Source: Acinetobacter baretiae (GTDB lineage: Bacteria > Pseudomonadota > Gammaproteobacteria > Pseudomonadales > Moraxellaceae). Taken from it: DNA of 64,000 nucleotides. Below the pieces are notes generated by a model, which saw only the letters and a list, made by a program, of their open reading frames with translations, was not told where the DNA came from and ran no database searches. Positions 34,416 to 42,663 of the stretch are shown here, piece after piece. The stretch covers positions 156,733 through 220,732 of the forward strand of contig NZ_VTDM01000009.1 in NCBI RefSeq assembly GCF_015627105.1, written 5' to 3'. Position 1 is the first letter of the stretch; every line of letters starts with the position of its first letter. Position numbers and translations under genes: made by a program.

Positions 34416-35357
34416 ATGAAGCTCCTTAAAAAAATATTTTACCTTTCAATCTTTTATAAGAATTTGTGGTTAAAAAAAAGACATGCCTTACTCGGCGTGG
34501 ACAATTATGCTGGGCTCTTGGTGAAGGGTCATCAAAGCATGATTACAGGTGAGATGCCGAAAAAGATTTGGGTGTATTGGGAGGGTGAAAAGTCGGAGTT
34601 TTTAAAAGCATGTTTGTACTCAATGCAACATGCAAATAAAGATTATGAGATGATTCTTTTAAATGAAGCAAATTTAAAAGCGTATTGTGATCTTGATTGG
34701 TCTAAGTATCAACATTTAACACCTCAGCTCAAATCTGATTTATTACGACTATATTTACTATATGAATATGGTGGAGTTTGGTTAGATGCAAGTATTTTGG
34801 TTCATGAGAATTTTGCATGGATTCAACGTGTGCTAAAAGACCATCAGGTCGACAGTTTTGCATATTATAGAATACAAAATACATTAAATAAAAATTACCC
34901 TATTGTAGAAACATGGTTACTTGCCTCTAAAGCAAAGCAACCTTTTTTTAAAGCTTGGTTTGATGAGTTATCAAGAGTGGTGTCGAGTGGTATTCATCCA
35001 TATTTAGAGCAGTTAAAAAAAGAACAAGATATTAAAGAAATTACCCAAAATATCGGTATAAAAAAGTTAGATTACTTTATTGTGTTTGTTGTGTGTCAAA
35101 AGGTGATGCGCACCGTTGAGCCAAGTATGGTTTTGATTGATTGTGATCAAAATGTATTTAATTTACAAGTAAGAAATGATTGGTTGCGAGCTAAACTATT
35201 AATTGATCTGAGTTTGGGCGTGTTTACTGGCAAAAATCAGCCACCACATCTTATTAAATTCATTGGTAAAGAAAGACATTTTCTTCAAAAATACTATGCA
35301 AAAAAACAATATTTAGAACACTCTCCATTTGATGTAAAGAACGTCGTGAATGATTGA
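34416..35357 (+). CDS. GT32-like / capsular polysaccharide synthesis glycosyltransferase
   Basis: About 313 aa from ATG 34416 (MKLLKKIFYLSIFYKNLW), with GAAGAG six bases upstream; a GTG at 34395 is in frame but poorly placed. Motifs: KKIWVYWEGEKSEFLKACLYS (N-terminal strand) and LKSDLLRLYLLYEYGGVWLDASILV, the core of the Caps_synth / GT32 family, where LDAS takes the place of the usual DxD. There is a gap of about 90 bp before it, longer than between other genes of the locus. Confidence 0.8.
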   Translation: MKLLKKIFYLSIFYKNLWLKKRHALLGVDNYAGLLVKGHQSMITGEMPKKIWVYWEGEKSEFLKACLYSMQHANKDYEMILLNEANLKAYCDLDWSKYQHLTPQLKSDLLRLYLLYEYGGVWLDASILVHENFAWIQRVLKDHQVDSFAYYRIQNTLNKNYPIVETWLLASKAKQPFFKAWFDELSRVVSSGIHPYLEQLKKEQDIKEITQNIGIKKLDYFIVFVVCQKVMRTVEPSMVLIDCDQNVFNLQVRNDWLRAKLLIDLSLGVFTGKNQPPHLIKFIGKERHFLQKYYAKKQYLEHSPFDVKNVVND

Positions 35358-35380
35358 AAAGACATAAGGAATATGTAGCG

Positions 35381-36163
35381 ATGACATGCATGAAAAAATA
35401 TGTAATTAGTTTGAAAACAGAAAATACTCGCCGTGCTCATATCACATCGGAATTTTCTCAGCAAAAAATATCCTTTGATTTTTTTGATGCAATTACACCT
35501 GATCAGGCAATTCAATATGCACATGATTTTGGGTTAACGATGGATGAACGTTATTTAACCTCAGGAGAATTGGCATGTTTTATGAGTCATTTTTTGTTAT
35601 GGCAAAAAGCACTTGATGAAAATTTACCTTATATTGCCATTTTTGAAGATGATATTTTTTTGGGAGAGTCTGCTGTACAATTTTTAATGTCTGATGATTG
35701 GATACCTACTACACTAGATGTTGTTAAACTTGAAGCGTTTGCTCCAAAAGTTGTTTTGGGAGCAAAAATAGCTTCTGTATACCAAAGAGATATATGTTAT
35801 CTAAAAGGTGCAAATTTGGGTGCTGCAGGTTATATTCTATCTAAAGATGGGGCTAAATCGCTCATAGCATTTATTAAAAATGCAAAAATATTATTACCAC
35901 TAGACCACATGGTCTTTGAATTATATTTAAAAGAAAAACAACGCGTCGTTGGTCAAGTTGTGCCTGCTTTATGTATTCAAGAGTTAGAATTAAATAAAAT
36001 TAAAAACAGCGGTTACACACTAAAAAGTGCACTTTTAGATGAACGTCATTGTCGTATGAAAAGCCATAAAGTGAAAGGTTTTGCGAAGCTAAAAAAAGAA
36101 GCTGCTCGGTTACCGCTACAGCTTTACAATTTATTGTTTGCTCGAAAGGTTGAGTTTAAATAG
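35381..36163 (+). CDS. GT25 lipooligosaccharide glycosyltransferase (second of three)
   Basis: About 260 aa from ATG 35381 (TAAGGA upstream); another ATG is nine bases later. Landmarks: KKYVISLKTENTRRAHITSE, LTSGELACFMSHFLLWQKAL, YIAIFEDDIFLGES, GAAGYILSKDGAKSLI, and MVFELYLKEKQRVVGQVVP. Same family as the gene at 33.5 kb but clearly different in sequence, so probably a different linkage or acceptor. It ends head-on against the third GT25. Confidence 0.82.
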   Translation: MTCMKKYVISLKTENTRRAHITSEFSQQKISFDFFDAITPDQAIQYAHDFGLTMDERYLTSGELACFMSHFLLWQKALDENLPYIAIFEDDIFLGESAVQFLMSDDWIPTTLDVVKLEAFAPKVVLGAKIASVYQRDICYLKGANLGAAGYILSKDGAKSLIAFIKNAKILLPLDHMVFELYLKEKQRVVGQVVPALCIQELELNKIKNSGYTLKSALLDERHCRMKSHKVKGFAKLKKEAARLPLQLYNLLFARKVEFK

Positions 36164-36180
36164 TTAAAATGTATTAACTA
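36161..36180. repeat. Inverted repeat covering two convergent stop codons
   Basis: TAGTTAA (36161-36167), 6-base loop, TTAACTA (36174-36180). The left arm contains the TAG of the plus-strand GT25 gene and the right arm the stop of the minus-strand gene. It is short and AT-only, so weak as a terminator. Confidence 0.4.
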
Positions 36181-36935
36181 AATTTATCAAGCATATGGCG
36201 TTTAATTTTTCTGCGCATGTAGTGTAGGAATTTTTGACGAGGTCGTTTTGCTTTATATACTTGCAAACGTTCTTGTTCAAGATAGCTTTTAGTCACAATA
36301 TCATCACCCATTTTAGGGTGGTCAAAGATGAACGTACCATAAAAATGAACGCTTGGATCCTTTTCTAAAATAGGGTGCCAATGATCATAAGTTTTAGGCT
36401 GTTCACCATGATATTCGATTAACAATCGCGCCATTTTTCGATCAATGACATAAGCGTATGCATAAAATAAATGTTGTAAAAAATCTTTGTCTATTTTTAA
36501 GATATTTTTTCCATAGAGTTGCTGTGCAAGAAGTTTTCCTCTGACTCTATAGCACATTTCCATTTGTATTCCACCCAAACTGAGTAAAAACCCTTGCTCT
36601 AAATTGAGTTCATGAATGTAATGTTCTAATTGATTTAGATCTACAGGTAATACTTCTGTGACGTCATCTTCAAAGATCACAGCATATTCGTCATCTGATG
36701 CTAAAAAATCTTTTATGGCAGATAAATGAGAAAGTGCACAGCCCAATTCCCCAGGTGTTAATGGACAGAGGCGGTTAGTTACAGCACGAAAAAAATACTC
36801 TTTAACTGTTAAATGGTTTCCAATGATTCCAAAAAAAGAAAACTCATCTCGAATCTTGTGAAAAGAAGATTGCGAAAAAAAATTTTGTAATCGAAGACTA
36901 TTTTCTTCTTCAATTGTAATTAAGTACTTTTTCAT
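36174..36935 (-). CDS. GT25 lipooligosaccharide glycosyltransferase (third, inverted)
   Basis: About 253 aa from ATG 36935 (MKKYLITIEEENSLRLQNFF); an in-frame GTG at 36959 adds eight residues. Landmarks: LTPGELGCALSHLSAIKDFL, YAVIFEDDVTEVLP and FYAYAYVIDRKMARLLIEYHG. The C-terminus is strongly basic (RPRQKFLHYMRRKIKRHML), which may bind the membrane surface. It is transcribed against the rest of the cluster, in the direction of aspS and the acyltransferase. Confidence 0.8.
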   Translation of the reverse strand: MKKYLITIEEENSLRLQNFFSQSSFHKIRDEFSFFGIIGNHLTVKEYFFRAVTNRLCPLTPGELGCALSHLSAIKDFLASDDEYAVIFEDDVTEVLPVDLNQLEHYIHELNLEQGFLLSLGGIQMEMCYRVRGKLLAQQLYGKNILKIDKDFLQHLFYAYAYVIDRKMARLLIEYHGEQPKTYDHWHPILEKDPSVHFYGTFIFDHPKMGDDIVTKSYLEQERLQVYKAKRPRQKFLHYMRRKIKRHMLDKFS

Positions 36936-37145
36936 GGCGGAAGCAGTTATATAAATCACATAATATATTTAAGCAAAGGGTACATGATTTTGGCACCACT
37001 GAACATCATATTTTGAGTCCGTGATGGGGAAATCAGTTGATTTAGGGCAGGCTTTATTGTTGGGCAGTAGATATTCATCTCATAGGTGCTTTTTTTATTC
37101 AAGTCACTGCATTTTTAAAATCAGATTGTACGATGAAGTGGAGTT
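36936..37145. other. Non-coding gap inside the outer-core locus
   Basis: About 210 bp between two minus-strand genes. No open frame of note, no clear promoter hexamer pair and no repeat. It may be a leftover of gene exchange in this variable locus. Confidence 0.3.
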
Positions 37146-38012
37146 TTATTGATAAATATCGGGTTGGTTTGGTACATGACGGAAACGTTTATAGCCCCAT
37201 ACATAATCGCTTGGAGAACGATTAATCATTTTTTCTATTTCATGATTGAGTGCAGTCGTAGCAATCTGAATATCTGCATGGTAGAGGTCAGGATGATCTA
37301 ACATGTCACAATAGATATCGAAGCCTTGACCATCTTCTCGACGAAAACAGCTTAATCCCACCAAATGACATTTGGTTTTTTGTGCCATTTTACTTGCGAG
37401 GGTACTAGTTAGTGTATGTATTCCAAAAAAAGGAACAACAACACCTCCAGATGGGTGTGGCACGTGATCGGGTAAGATCACACTTGAGCCACCTGATTTT
37501 AAATTTTTAAATAAGAGTTTCACACCATTTATGTCTGTAGGCACAAGTTTTGAACGTAGTGCTTGTCTAGATTGTAAAACAAAAGAGTTAATGAGTTTTT
37601 CTTTAATCGGTTTATACATGATGGTGAGCTCGGTATGCTGACACACCCATGCATTCATCATTTCCCACGTACCTAAATGTGGGGTGATGATGAGTGTACC
37701 GTGTGTATCAGCAAAAGCACGTTTTAAGAGATCTGCACCATGTACAGTATGAATTTGTTGAATGCTCCATGCAGGAGGCATTGCCCAGCATTTCATAAAC
37801 TCGGCATAAGATAAGCACTGTTTAACCACACTTTGTTTGGCCAAAGCTAAACGTTCATCATCATTCATCTGAGGGTAAGCCAGTTTTAAATTAATGAGTA
37901 CTTTTCGGAGCATGCCTTTGTTGGGCTGACGATTTAGCCACCATGCACATGCTCTAGCCACAGACTGTATAGCCGTGAGTGGAATATAACGAAAAATATG
38001 AAGTGGTTGCAT
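37146..38012 (-). CDS. lpxL: Lipid A late acyltransferase (LpxL/HtrB family)
   Basis: 288 aa. Catalytic H-x4-E motif in TPHLGTWEMMNAW. Other family segments are MYKPIKEKLINSFVLQSR, VILPDHVPHPSGGVVVPFFG and SPSDYVWGYKRFRHVP. It adds secondary acyl chains to Kdo2-lipid IVA at the inner face of the cytoplasmic membrane. Whether it is the LpxL- or LpxM-type enzyme cannot be read from the motifs. It stands on the aspS side of the outer-core locus, a fitting place for lipid A assembly. Confidence 0.85.
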   Translation of the reverse strand: MQPLHIFRYIPLTAIQSVARACAWWLNRQPNKGMLRKVLINLKLAYPQMNDDERLALAKQSVVKQCLSYAEFMKCWAMPPAWSIQQIHTVHGADLLKRAFADTHGTLIITPHLGTWEMMNAWVCQHTELTIMYKPIKEKLINSFVLQSRQALRSKLVPTDINGVKLLFKNLKSGGSSVILPDHVPHPSGGVVVPFFGIHTLTSTLASKMAQKTKCHLVGLSCFRREDGQGFDIYCDMLDHPDLYHADIQIATTALNHEIEKMINRSPSDYVWGYKRFRHVPNQPDIYQ

Positions 38013-38096
38013 AGGTTTATATGATGTAAGTTTATGATCTATGATAGAACGGGATTATAAATGAAAAAATAGGCTATGGCGTGTTTATGGCCATAC

Positions 38097-38126
38097 AAAA
38101 ATAGCTCATAGAGTATGAGCTATTTT
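38097..38126 (-). terminator. Terminator of the small membrane protein gene
   Basis: Arms AAAATAGCTCAT / ATGAGCTATTTT with a 5-base loop; on the minus strand the T run continues after the stem. Confidence 0.75.
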
Positions 38127-38147
38127 ACGATTGGATACAGTGTTAAT

Positions 38148-38369
38148 TTAGCGATTTACGTCTGAATTGCCTTTGAGTACCATATAAATTAAAGACAAAA
38201 AAATCAGTAAAGCGGCAGAAAGACTGCTGACACAGAAATATAAAATACGCTGGTATGTCGTGATATTGAATAGCCCGTTATGCAAAATGTAGTTCATGAT
38301 GAACCACTGCACAAGAGAGAACACAATAATGACCAATGCACGACGGCGTACTTCAGGACGCATAGCCAT
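38148..38369 (-). CDS. Small two-helix membrane protein of unknown function
   Basis: 73 aa from ATG 38369 (MAMRPEVRRRALVIIVFSLV), preceded by AGGGG at 7 bases, which settles this start over an in-frame one at 38396. A basic N-terminus is followed by two hydrophobic helices (about residues 11-30 and 39-62). The last residues are polar (KGNSDVNR). I recognise no family. It sits between the acyltransferase and aspS with its own terminator. Confidence 0.7.
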   Translation of the reverse strand: MAMRPEVRRRALVIIVFSLVQWFIMNYILHNGLFNITTYQRILYFCVSSLSAALLIFLSLIYMVLKGNSDVNR

Positions 38370-38476
38370 AATGTAACCCCTGTTGGAAATGTGCAAAATA
38401 TTATGCCACTACATTTGATGAAGCACAAATATTGAATACTGCATGTTTTTAATTTCAGTGAAAAATAAAAGACAAT

Positions 38477-38512
38477 AAAAAACCTCTAAATGAAGACACA
38501 TTTAGAGGTTTT
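38477..38512 (-). terminator. Terminator of aspS
   Basis: Arms CCTCTAAATG / CATTTAGAGG with a 6-base loop; on the minus strand a run of six T follows. Confidence 0.88.
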
Positions 38513-38530
38513 AAAGAGATGTACAAGAGT

Positions 38531-40312
38531 TTAACTGTCTTGTTTTTTCTGCTCGCGTAAGCGAATGCCTAAATCTCGAAGCTGGTTGGCTTCAACAGGC
38601 GCAGGTGCTTCTGTTAACGGGCATTCAGCTGTTTTTGTTTTAGGGAACGCAATCACATCACGAATAGATTGTGCACCTGTCATGAGCATGACAAGACGGT
38701 CTAAACCGAATGCAAGACCACCATGTGGAGGTGCACCATATTTTAAAGCATCGAGCAAGAAGCTAAATTTATCTTCTGCTTCTTCATCCGAAATACCCAG
38801 TGCTTCAAAGATGGCTTTTTGCATCTCTAATGTGTGAATACGCAATGAACCACCACCAATTTCTGTGCCATTTAATACCATGTCGTATGCTACAGAAAGT
38901 GCTTCACCCGGATTATTTTTCACATCTTCTACACTGCTTTTTGGTAGCGTGAATGGGTGATGTACAGATGTCCATTTGCCATCATCTGTTTCTTCAAACA
39001 TTGGGAAGTCAACCACCCATAACGGTGCCCATTCACAGGTACTTAACTTTAAGTCATGGCCAATTTTTACACGTAAAGCACCAAGTGCATCATTTACAAC
39101 TTTGGCTTTATCTGCACCAAAGAATACGATGTCACCATTTTGTGCGCCAACACGTTCAAGTAATTGGAGTACAATTGGTTCAATAAATTTAACAATCGGT
39201 GATTGTAAACCTTCAATGCCTTTTTCAAGCTCATTGACTTTAATGTATGCAAGGCCTTTGGCCCCGTAAATGCCAACAAATTTGGTGTATTCATCAATTT
39301 GGCTACGAGAAAGAGTGCTTGCATTGGGTACACGAAGTGCTGCAACACGGCCTTTAGGGTCTTTTGCAGGCCCTGCAAAGACTTTAAATTCGACCGATTG
39401 CATGAGGTCTGCAACATCAACTAATTTTAATGGGATGCGCAAGTCAGGTTTGTCTGATGCATAGTCACGCATGGCTTCGCTGTACGGCATTTTTTGAAAT
39501 TTACCACCAAACTCAACGTTTAATAAGTCTTTAAACAGTTTAGTGGTCATACCTTCCATTAAATCCATGATTTCGTCATCATTTAAAAATGAAGTTTCAA
39601 CATCGATTTGAGTGAATTCAGGTTGGCGATCAGCACGTAAGTCTTCATCACGGAAACATTTTGCAATTTGATAGTATCGATCAATACCACCCACCATGAG
39701 TAATTGTTTAAATAACTGTGGTGATTGAGGCAATGCATAAAAACTACCATTCGATACACGACTTGGTACCAAATAATCGCGTGCGCCTTCAGGAGTTGCG
39801 CGAGTTAAAATAGGTGTTTCTACATCTAAGAAGCCATGATCGTCTAAGTAGTTACGAATCAGATTGGTGACTTTAGAGCGAAAGCGTAAACGATCCAACA
39901 TTTCAGGACGGCGAATATCTAAGAAACGATATTTTAAGCGAATGTCTTCTGAAACTGTGGTGTTTTCATCATTAAGTGGAAATGGTGGTGTTTCAGAGCT
40001 TGCAAGTACTTCAATGTCTTTACCAAGCACTTCAATTTGTCCACTGACCATATTGGCATTTTCTGTGCCTTCATAGCGTTTGCGTACACGACCTGTAATT
40101 TTTAATACAAACTCTGAACGGGCTTTGTCTGCAGTGGCAAAGGCATCTGGTGTATCTGGGTCAATCACGACCTGTACAAGACCATCACGGTCACGCATAT
40201 CAAGAAAGATGACACCGCCATGATCACGGCGACGGTGTACCCAACCGCAAAGTGTAACTGTTTGATCAATTTGGGCTTCTGTTAGTGAGCCACAGTAATG
40301 TGTTCGCATCAT
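38531..40312 (-). CDS. aspS: Aspartyl-tRNA synthetase
   Basis: 593 aa class II synthetase of the bacterial type. Order: N-terminal OB anticodon-binding domain ([20 protein letters not shown]), motif 2 ([19 protein letters not shown]), GAD insertion domain (about 280-420) and motif 3 ([13 protein letters not shown]). Two consecutive ATGs begin the gene. It marks the right border of the Acinetobacter outer-core locus. Confidence 0.98.
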   Translation of the reverse strand: MMRTHYCGSLTEAQIDQTVTLCGWVHRRRDHGGVIFLDMRDRDGLVQVVIDPDTPDAFATADKARSEFVLKITGRVRKRYEGTENANMVSGQIEVLGKDIEVLASSETPPFPLNDENTTVSEDIRLKYRFLDIRRPEMLDRLRFRSKVTNLIRNYLDDHGFLDVETPILTRATPEGARDYLVPSRVSNGSFYALPQSPQLFKQLLMVGGIDRYYQIAKCFRDEDLRADRQPEFTQIDVETSFLNDDEIMDLMEGMTTKLFKDLLNVEFGGKFQKMPYSEAMRDYASDKPDLRIPLKLVDVADLMQSVEFKVFAGPAKDPKGRVAALRVPNASTLSRSQIDEYTKFVGIYGAKGLAYIKVNELEKGIEGLQSPIVKFIEPIVLQLLERVGAQNGDIVFFGADKAKVVNDALGALRVKIGHDLKLSTCEWAPLWVVDFPMFEETDDGKWTSVHHPFTLPKSSVEDVKNNPGEALSVAYDMVLNGTEIGGGSLRIHTLEMQKAIFEALGISDEEAEDKFSFLLDALKYGAPPHGGLAFGLDRLVMLMTGAQSIRDVIAFPKTKTAECPLTEAPAPVEANQLRDLGIRLREQKKQDS

Positions 40313-40508
40313 GGCGTGTTATGTCCAACGTCTATTATTTAAAAATTCGTTTAAAGTACGCTAGGCTATACTTTTTAGGGCATTCAATTATGCATGTTTC
40401 GTGGTATAGCCTCAAGGACTTGTTCAAAAAACATGATAAACAGTGATGAAATGACCATGAGATGAAACTTTCATTCATGTTGATGATATCACTTGTAAAA
40501 AATACAAA

Positions 40509-40520
40509 ATGTTATAACAT
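40509..40520. promoter_or_regulatory. Putative Zur operator upstream of the ZnuD-like gene
   Basis: Perfect 12 bp palindrome ATGTTATAACAT, flanked by AAA and AAC, ending 27 bp before the chosen ATG. It shares the TGTTATA / TATAACA half-sites of gammaproteobacterial zinc-uptake regulator boxes, although the spacing is shorter than in the E. coli form. Placed where a repressor would block transcription. Confidence 0.5.
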
Positions 40521-40547
40521 AACTAAAAATAAAACGAGATGATTGTC

Positions 40548-42590
40548 ATGCAGTTTCAAAAAAAATGGTTTGCTTTGTCTTTACTTGCATGCGCTGTACA
40601 AAATGTACTTGCACAAACCCCAGCAGTAGACAATTTACCTGCCATTGAATTGAAAGGGGAAAAAAATCTAGCCGTACAGCCAGATCATGCCGCAGGTGAT
40701 TTTACAGTAAAACAAAAAGACTTAATCGAGGGCGCAACGACCATTGGTAATGCTTTAGATGGACGAGCAGGAATATATGCAGCGCAATACACAGGAGGAG
40801 TGAGCCGTCCTGTGATTCGTGGTTTAGATGGTGCACGTGTAAAAATCACTCAAAATGGGGGCGATGCTTTAGATGTTTCATCGGTTTCACCTGACCATGC
40901 TGTGACGGTTGACCCTAATTCTGCACAAGAAATACAGGTATTAAAGGGGCCAGAAAGTTTATTGTATGGCGCAGGTTCAGTGGGTGGTTTAGTCAATGTT
41001 GTCGATGATAAGGTGCCTAGTCGCATGCCTGATCATGGCTATAGTGGCCGTATGGGTGCACGCTATAACACAGGCAGTGATGACATGTTGTATTCAGGAC
41101 AAGCTGTAGTTGGTTTAGGTGAACACATTGCTCTGAGTGCAGGGGGCTTAAACCGTCAAGCCAATGATTATATTTTACCGAAAGATTTACAACAGGATGG
41201 GCGCAGACAGTCGGAAACATTTGCGCGCTCACAAGATGCAAATGTGGGTTTGTCTTTGATTACAGATCGAGGATTTATGGGGGTTGCTTATAGTGAACGC
41301 CATGATCGTTATGGCATTCCAGGTGATAATGCATTATATGGTGCATGTGAGTTAAATGATACTCATACAGGTTTTCGAGCAAATAGTTGTGGTCATGCTG
41401 CTATAGATGCAGATGATGCAATATCATGGATTAATTTGAAGCAAAAACGTTATGATTTTAAATCAGAATTAAATGATCCATTTGCAGGGTTTTCTAAATT
41501 AGCATTGCAGGCCAATTATACAAAATATGAACATCAAGAAATGGATGGAGATGTACCAGATACAACCTTTAATAGTCATGGAACAGACAGCCGTTTAGTA
41601 TTGACGAATACGCCATGGGCAGGTTGGACAGGACAATTTGGTGTACAATATACAAAACAAAAGCTTAATATTGGAGGGGATGAATCATTAATGGATCCAA
41701 CCAATACACAGCGTTACAGTATATTTGGACTGCAAGAAAAACAAATCGATCAAGTTCACTTACAAATATCTTCTCGTATAGATCATCAAAAAATTGATAT
41801 TCAACAAGGTCAAACCAATCCAGAAGCGAAAAACTTTTCAGGGACTGCATATTCCGTGGCAGGATCTGCCGATTGGGAATTTGTTCCAAACTATAAGTTG
41901 TCTTTCACTGCATCTCATCAAGAGCGTTTGCCTATGGCACAAGAGCTTTATTCAAATGGGAAACATATGGCAACCAACACCTATGAGTTGGGTAATGATC
42001 AGCTATCAACGGAAAAGTCGAATAATGTAGAGCTAGGCTTTCATTTTGATAATGATCAGTTGAAATATAATGTGAGTGTGTTCCACAATTGGTTTAATCA
42101 CTTCATTTATGCAAATACTTTAGATCAATTCCAAGATTTTCGCTTGATTCAATATAGCCAAGCAAAAGCCCGTTTTTATGGTGTAGATGCAGATATGAGT
42201 TATCAATTATCTTCTGTATATAATATAGGCGTATTTGGGGACTATGTACGAGGTAAATTAACAGATCAAGGCAATGCACCTCGTGTGCCAAGTGGCCGAT
42301 TAGGGGCAAAAATATCTGCACAGTTTGACGATCATTATAATGCTAATATTGAGTATTATCATGTGTTTAATCAAGATGATATTGCAAATTACGAAACACG
42401 TGGTCAAAGCTACAATATGTTAAATCTTGCAATGGCATATGATGGTCACTTGACCAGTAAATTAGATTATCGTGTTTATACCAAGGTAAATAATTTATTA
42501 GACAGTAAAATTTATCAACATGAATCATTTTTGTCTCAAGTACCACAAGTGGGACGTAATTTTACAGTTGGTGTAGACTTTAAATTTTAA
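40548..42590 (+). CDS. znuD: TonB-dependent outer-membrane receptor, ZnuD-like (zinc)
   Basis: 680 aa from ATG 40548; an ATG three codons upstream is also in frame, but GAG spacing favours this one. Signal peptide MQFQKKWFALSLLACAVQNVLAQ, plug domain (NALDGRAGIYAAQYTGGVSRPVIRG, VLKGPESLLYGAGSVGGLVNV) and a 22-strand-type barrel ending VGVDFKF with the terminal Phe. Two cysteines bracket an acidic/His segment (CELNDTHTGF...CGHAAIDADD), as in the ZnuD zinc-loop family. The Zur-like palindrome upstream supports zinc as the substrate; heme or another metal is possible. Confidence 0.8.
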   Translation: MQFQKKWFALSLLACAVQNVLAQTPAVDNLPAIELKGEKNLAVQPDHAAGDFTVKQKDLIEGATTIGNALDGRAGIYAAQYTGGVSRPVIRGLDGARVKITQNGGDALDVSSVSPDHAVTVDPNSAQEIQVLKGPESLLYGAGSVGGLVNVVDDKVPSRMPDHGYSGRMGARYNTGSDDMLYSGQAVVGLGEHIALSAGGLNRQANDYILPKDLQQDGRRQSETFARSQDANVGLSLITDRGFMGVAYSERHDRYGIPGDNALYGACELNDTHTGFRANSCGHAAIDADDAISWINLKQKRYDFKSELNDPFAGFSKLALQANYTKYEHQEMDGDVPDTTFNSHGTDSRLVLTNTPWAGWTGQFGVQYTKQKLNIGGDESLMDPTNTQRYSIFGLQEKQIDQVHLQISSRIDHQKIDIQQGQTNPEAKNFSGTAYSVAGSADWEFVPNYKLSFTASHQERLPMAQELYSNGKHMATNTYELGNDQLSTEKSNNVELGFHFDNDQLKYNVSVFHNWFNHFIYANTLDQFQDFRLIQYSQAKARFYGVDADMSYQLSSVYNIGVFGDYVRGKLTDQGNAPRVPSGRLGAKISAQFDDHYNANIEYYHVFNQDDIANYETRGQSYNMLNLAMAYDGHLTSKLDYRVYTKVNNLLDSKIYQHESFLSQVPQVGRNFTVGVDFKF

Positions 42591-42632
42591 AAAAGCTGTA
42601 AAATTTACTTGAAAGTTTGTGTAATTAAACTT

Positions 42633-42661
42633 AGCCTGACCACAATTGGTCAGGCTTTTTT
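42633..42661 (+). terminator. Terminator after znuD, abutting the next start codon
   Basis: Arms AGCCTGACC / GGTCAGGCT with a 6-base loop and a six-T run. The next gene's ATG begins at 42664, within three bases of the T run. Confidence 0.85.
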
Positions 42662-42663
42662 GT

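Noticed and set aside
34416..35357. Loss of the DxD motif in the GT32-like gene
   Set aside because: The LDAS form after GGVW is usual for the capsular-polysaccharide-synthesis branch, so it is not evidence of inactivation.
31127..38012. Genomic island or prophage
   Set aside because: No integrase, repeats, transposase or attachment sites. Position and content match the outer-core locus, which varies by homologous exchange between ilvE and aspS.
42646..42663. Upstream start for the PLD-like gene
   Set aside because: It lies inside the znuD terminator stem and has no ribosome site; ATG 42664 gives a normal membrane anchor.
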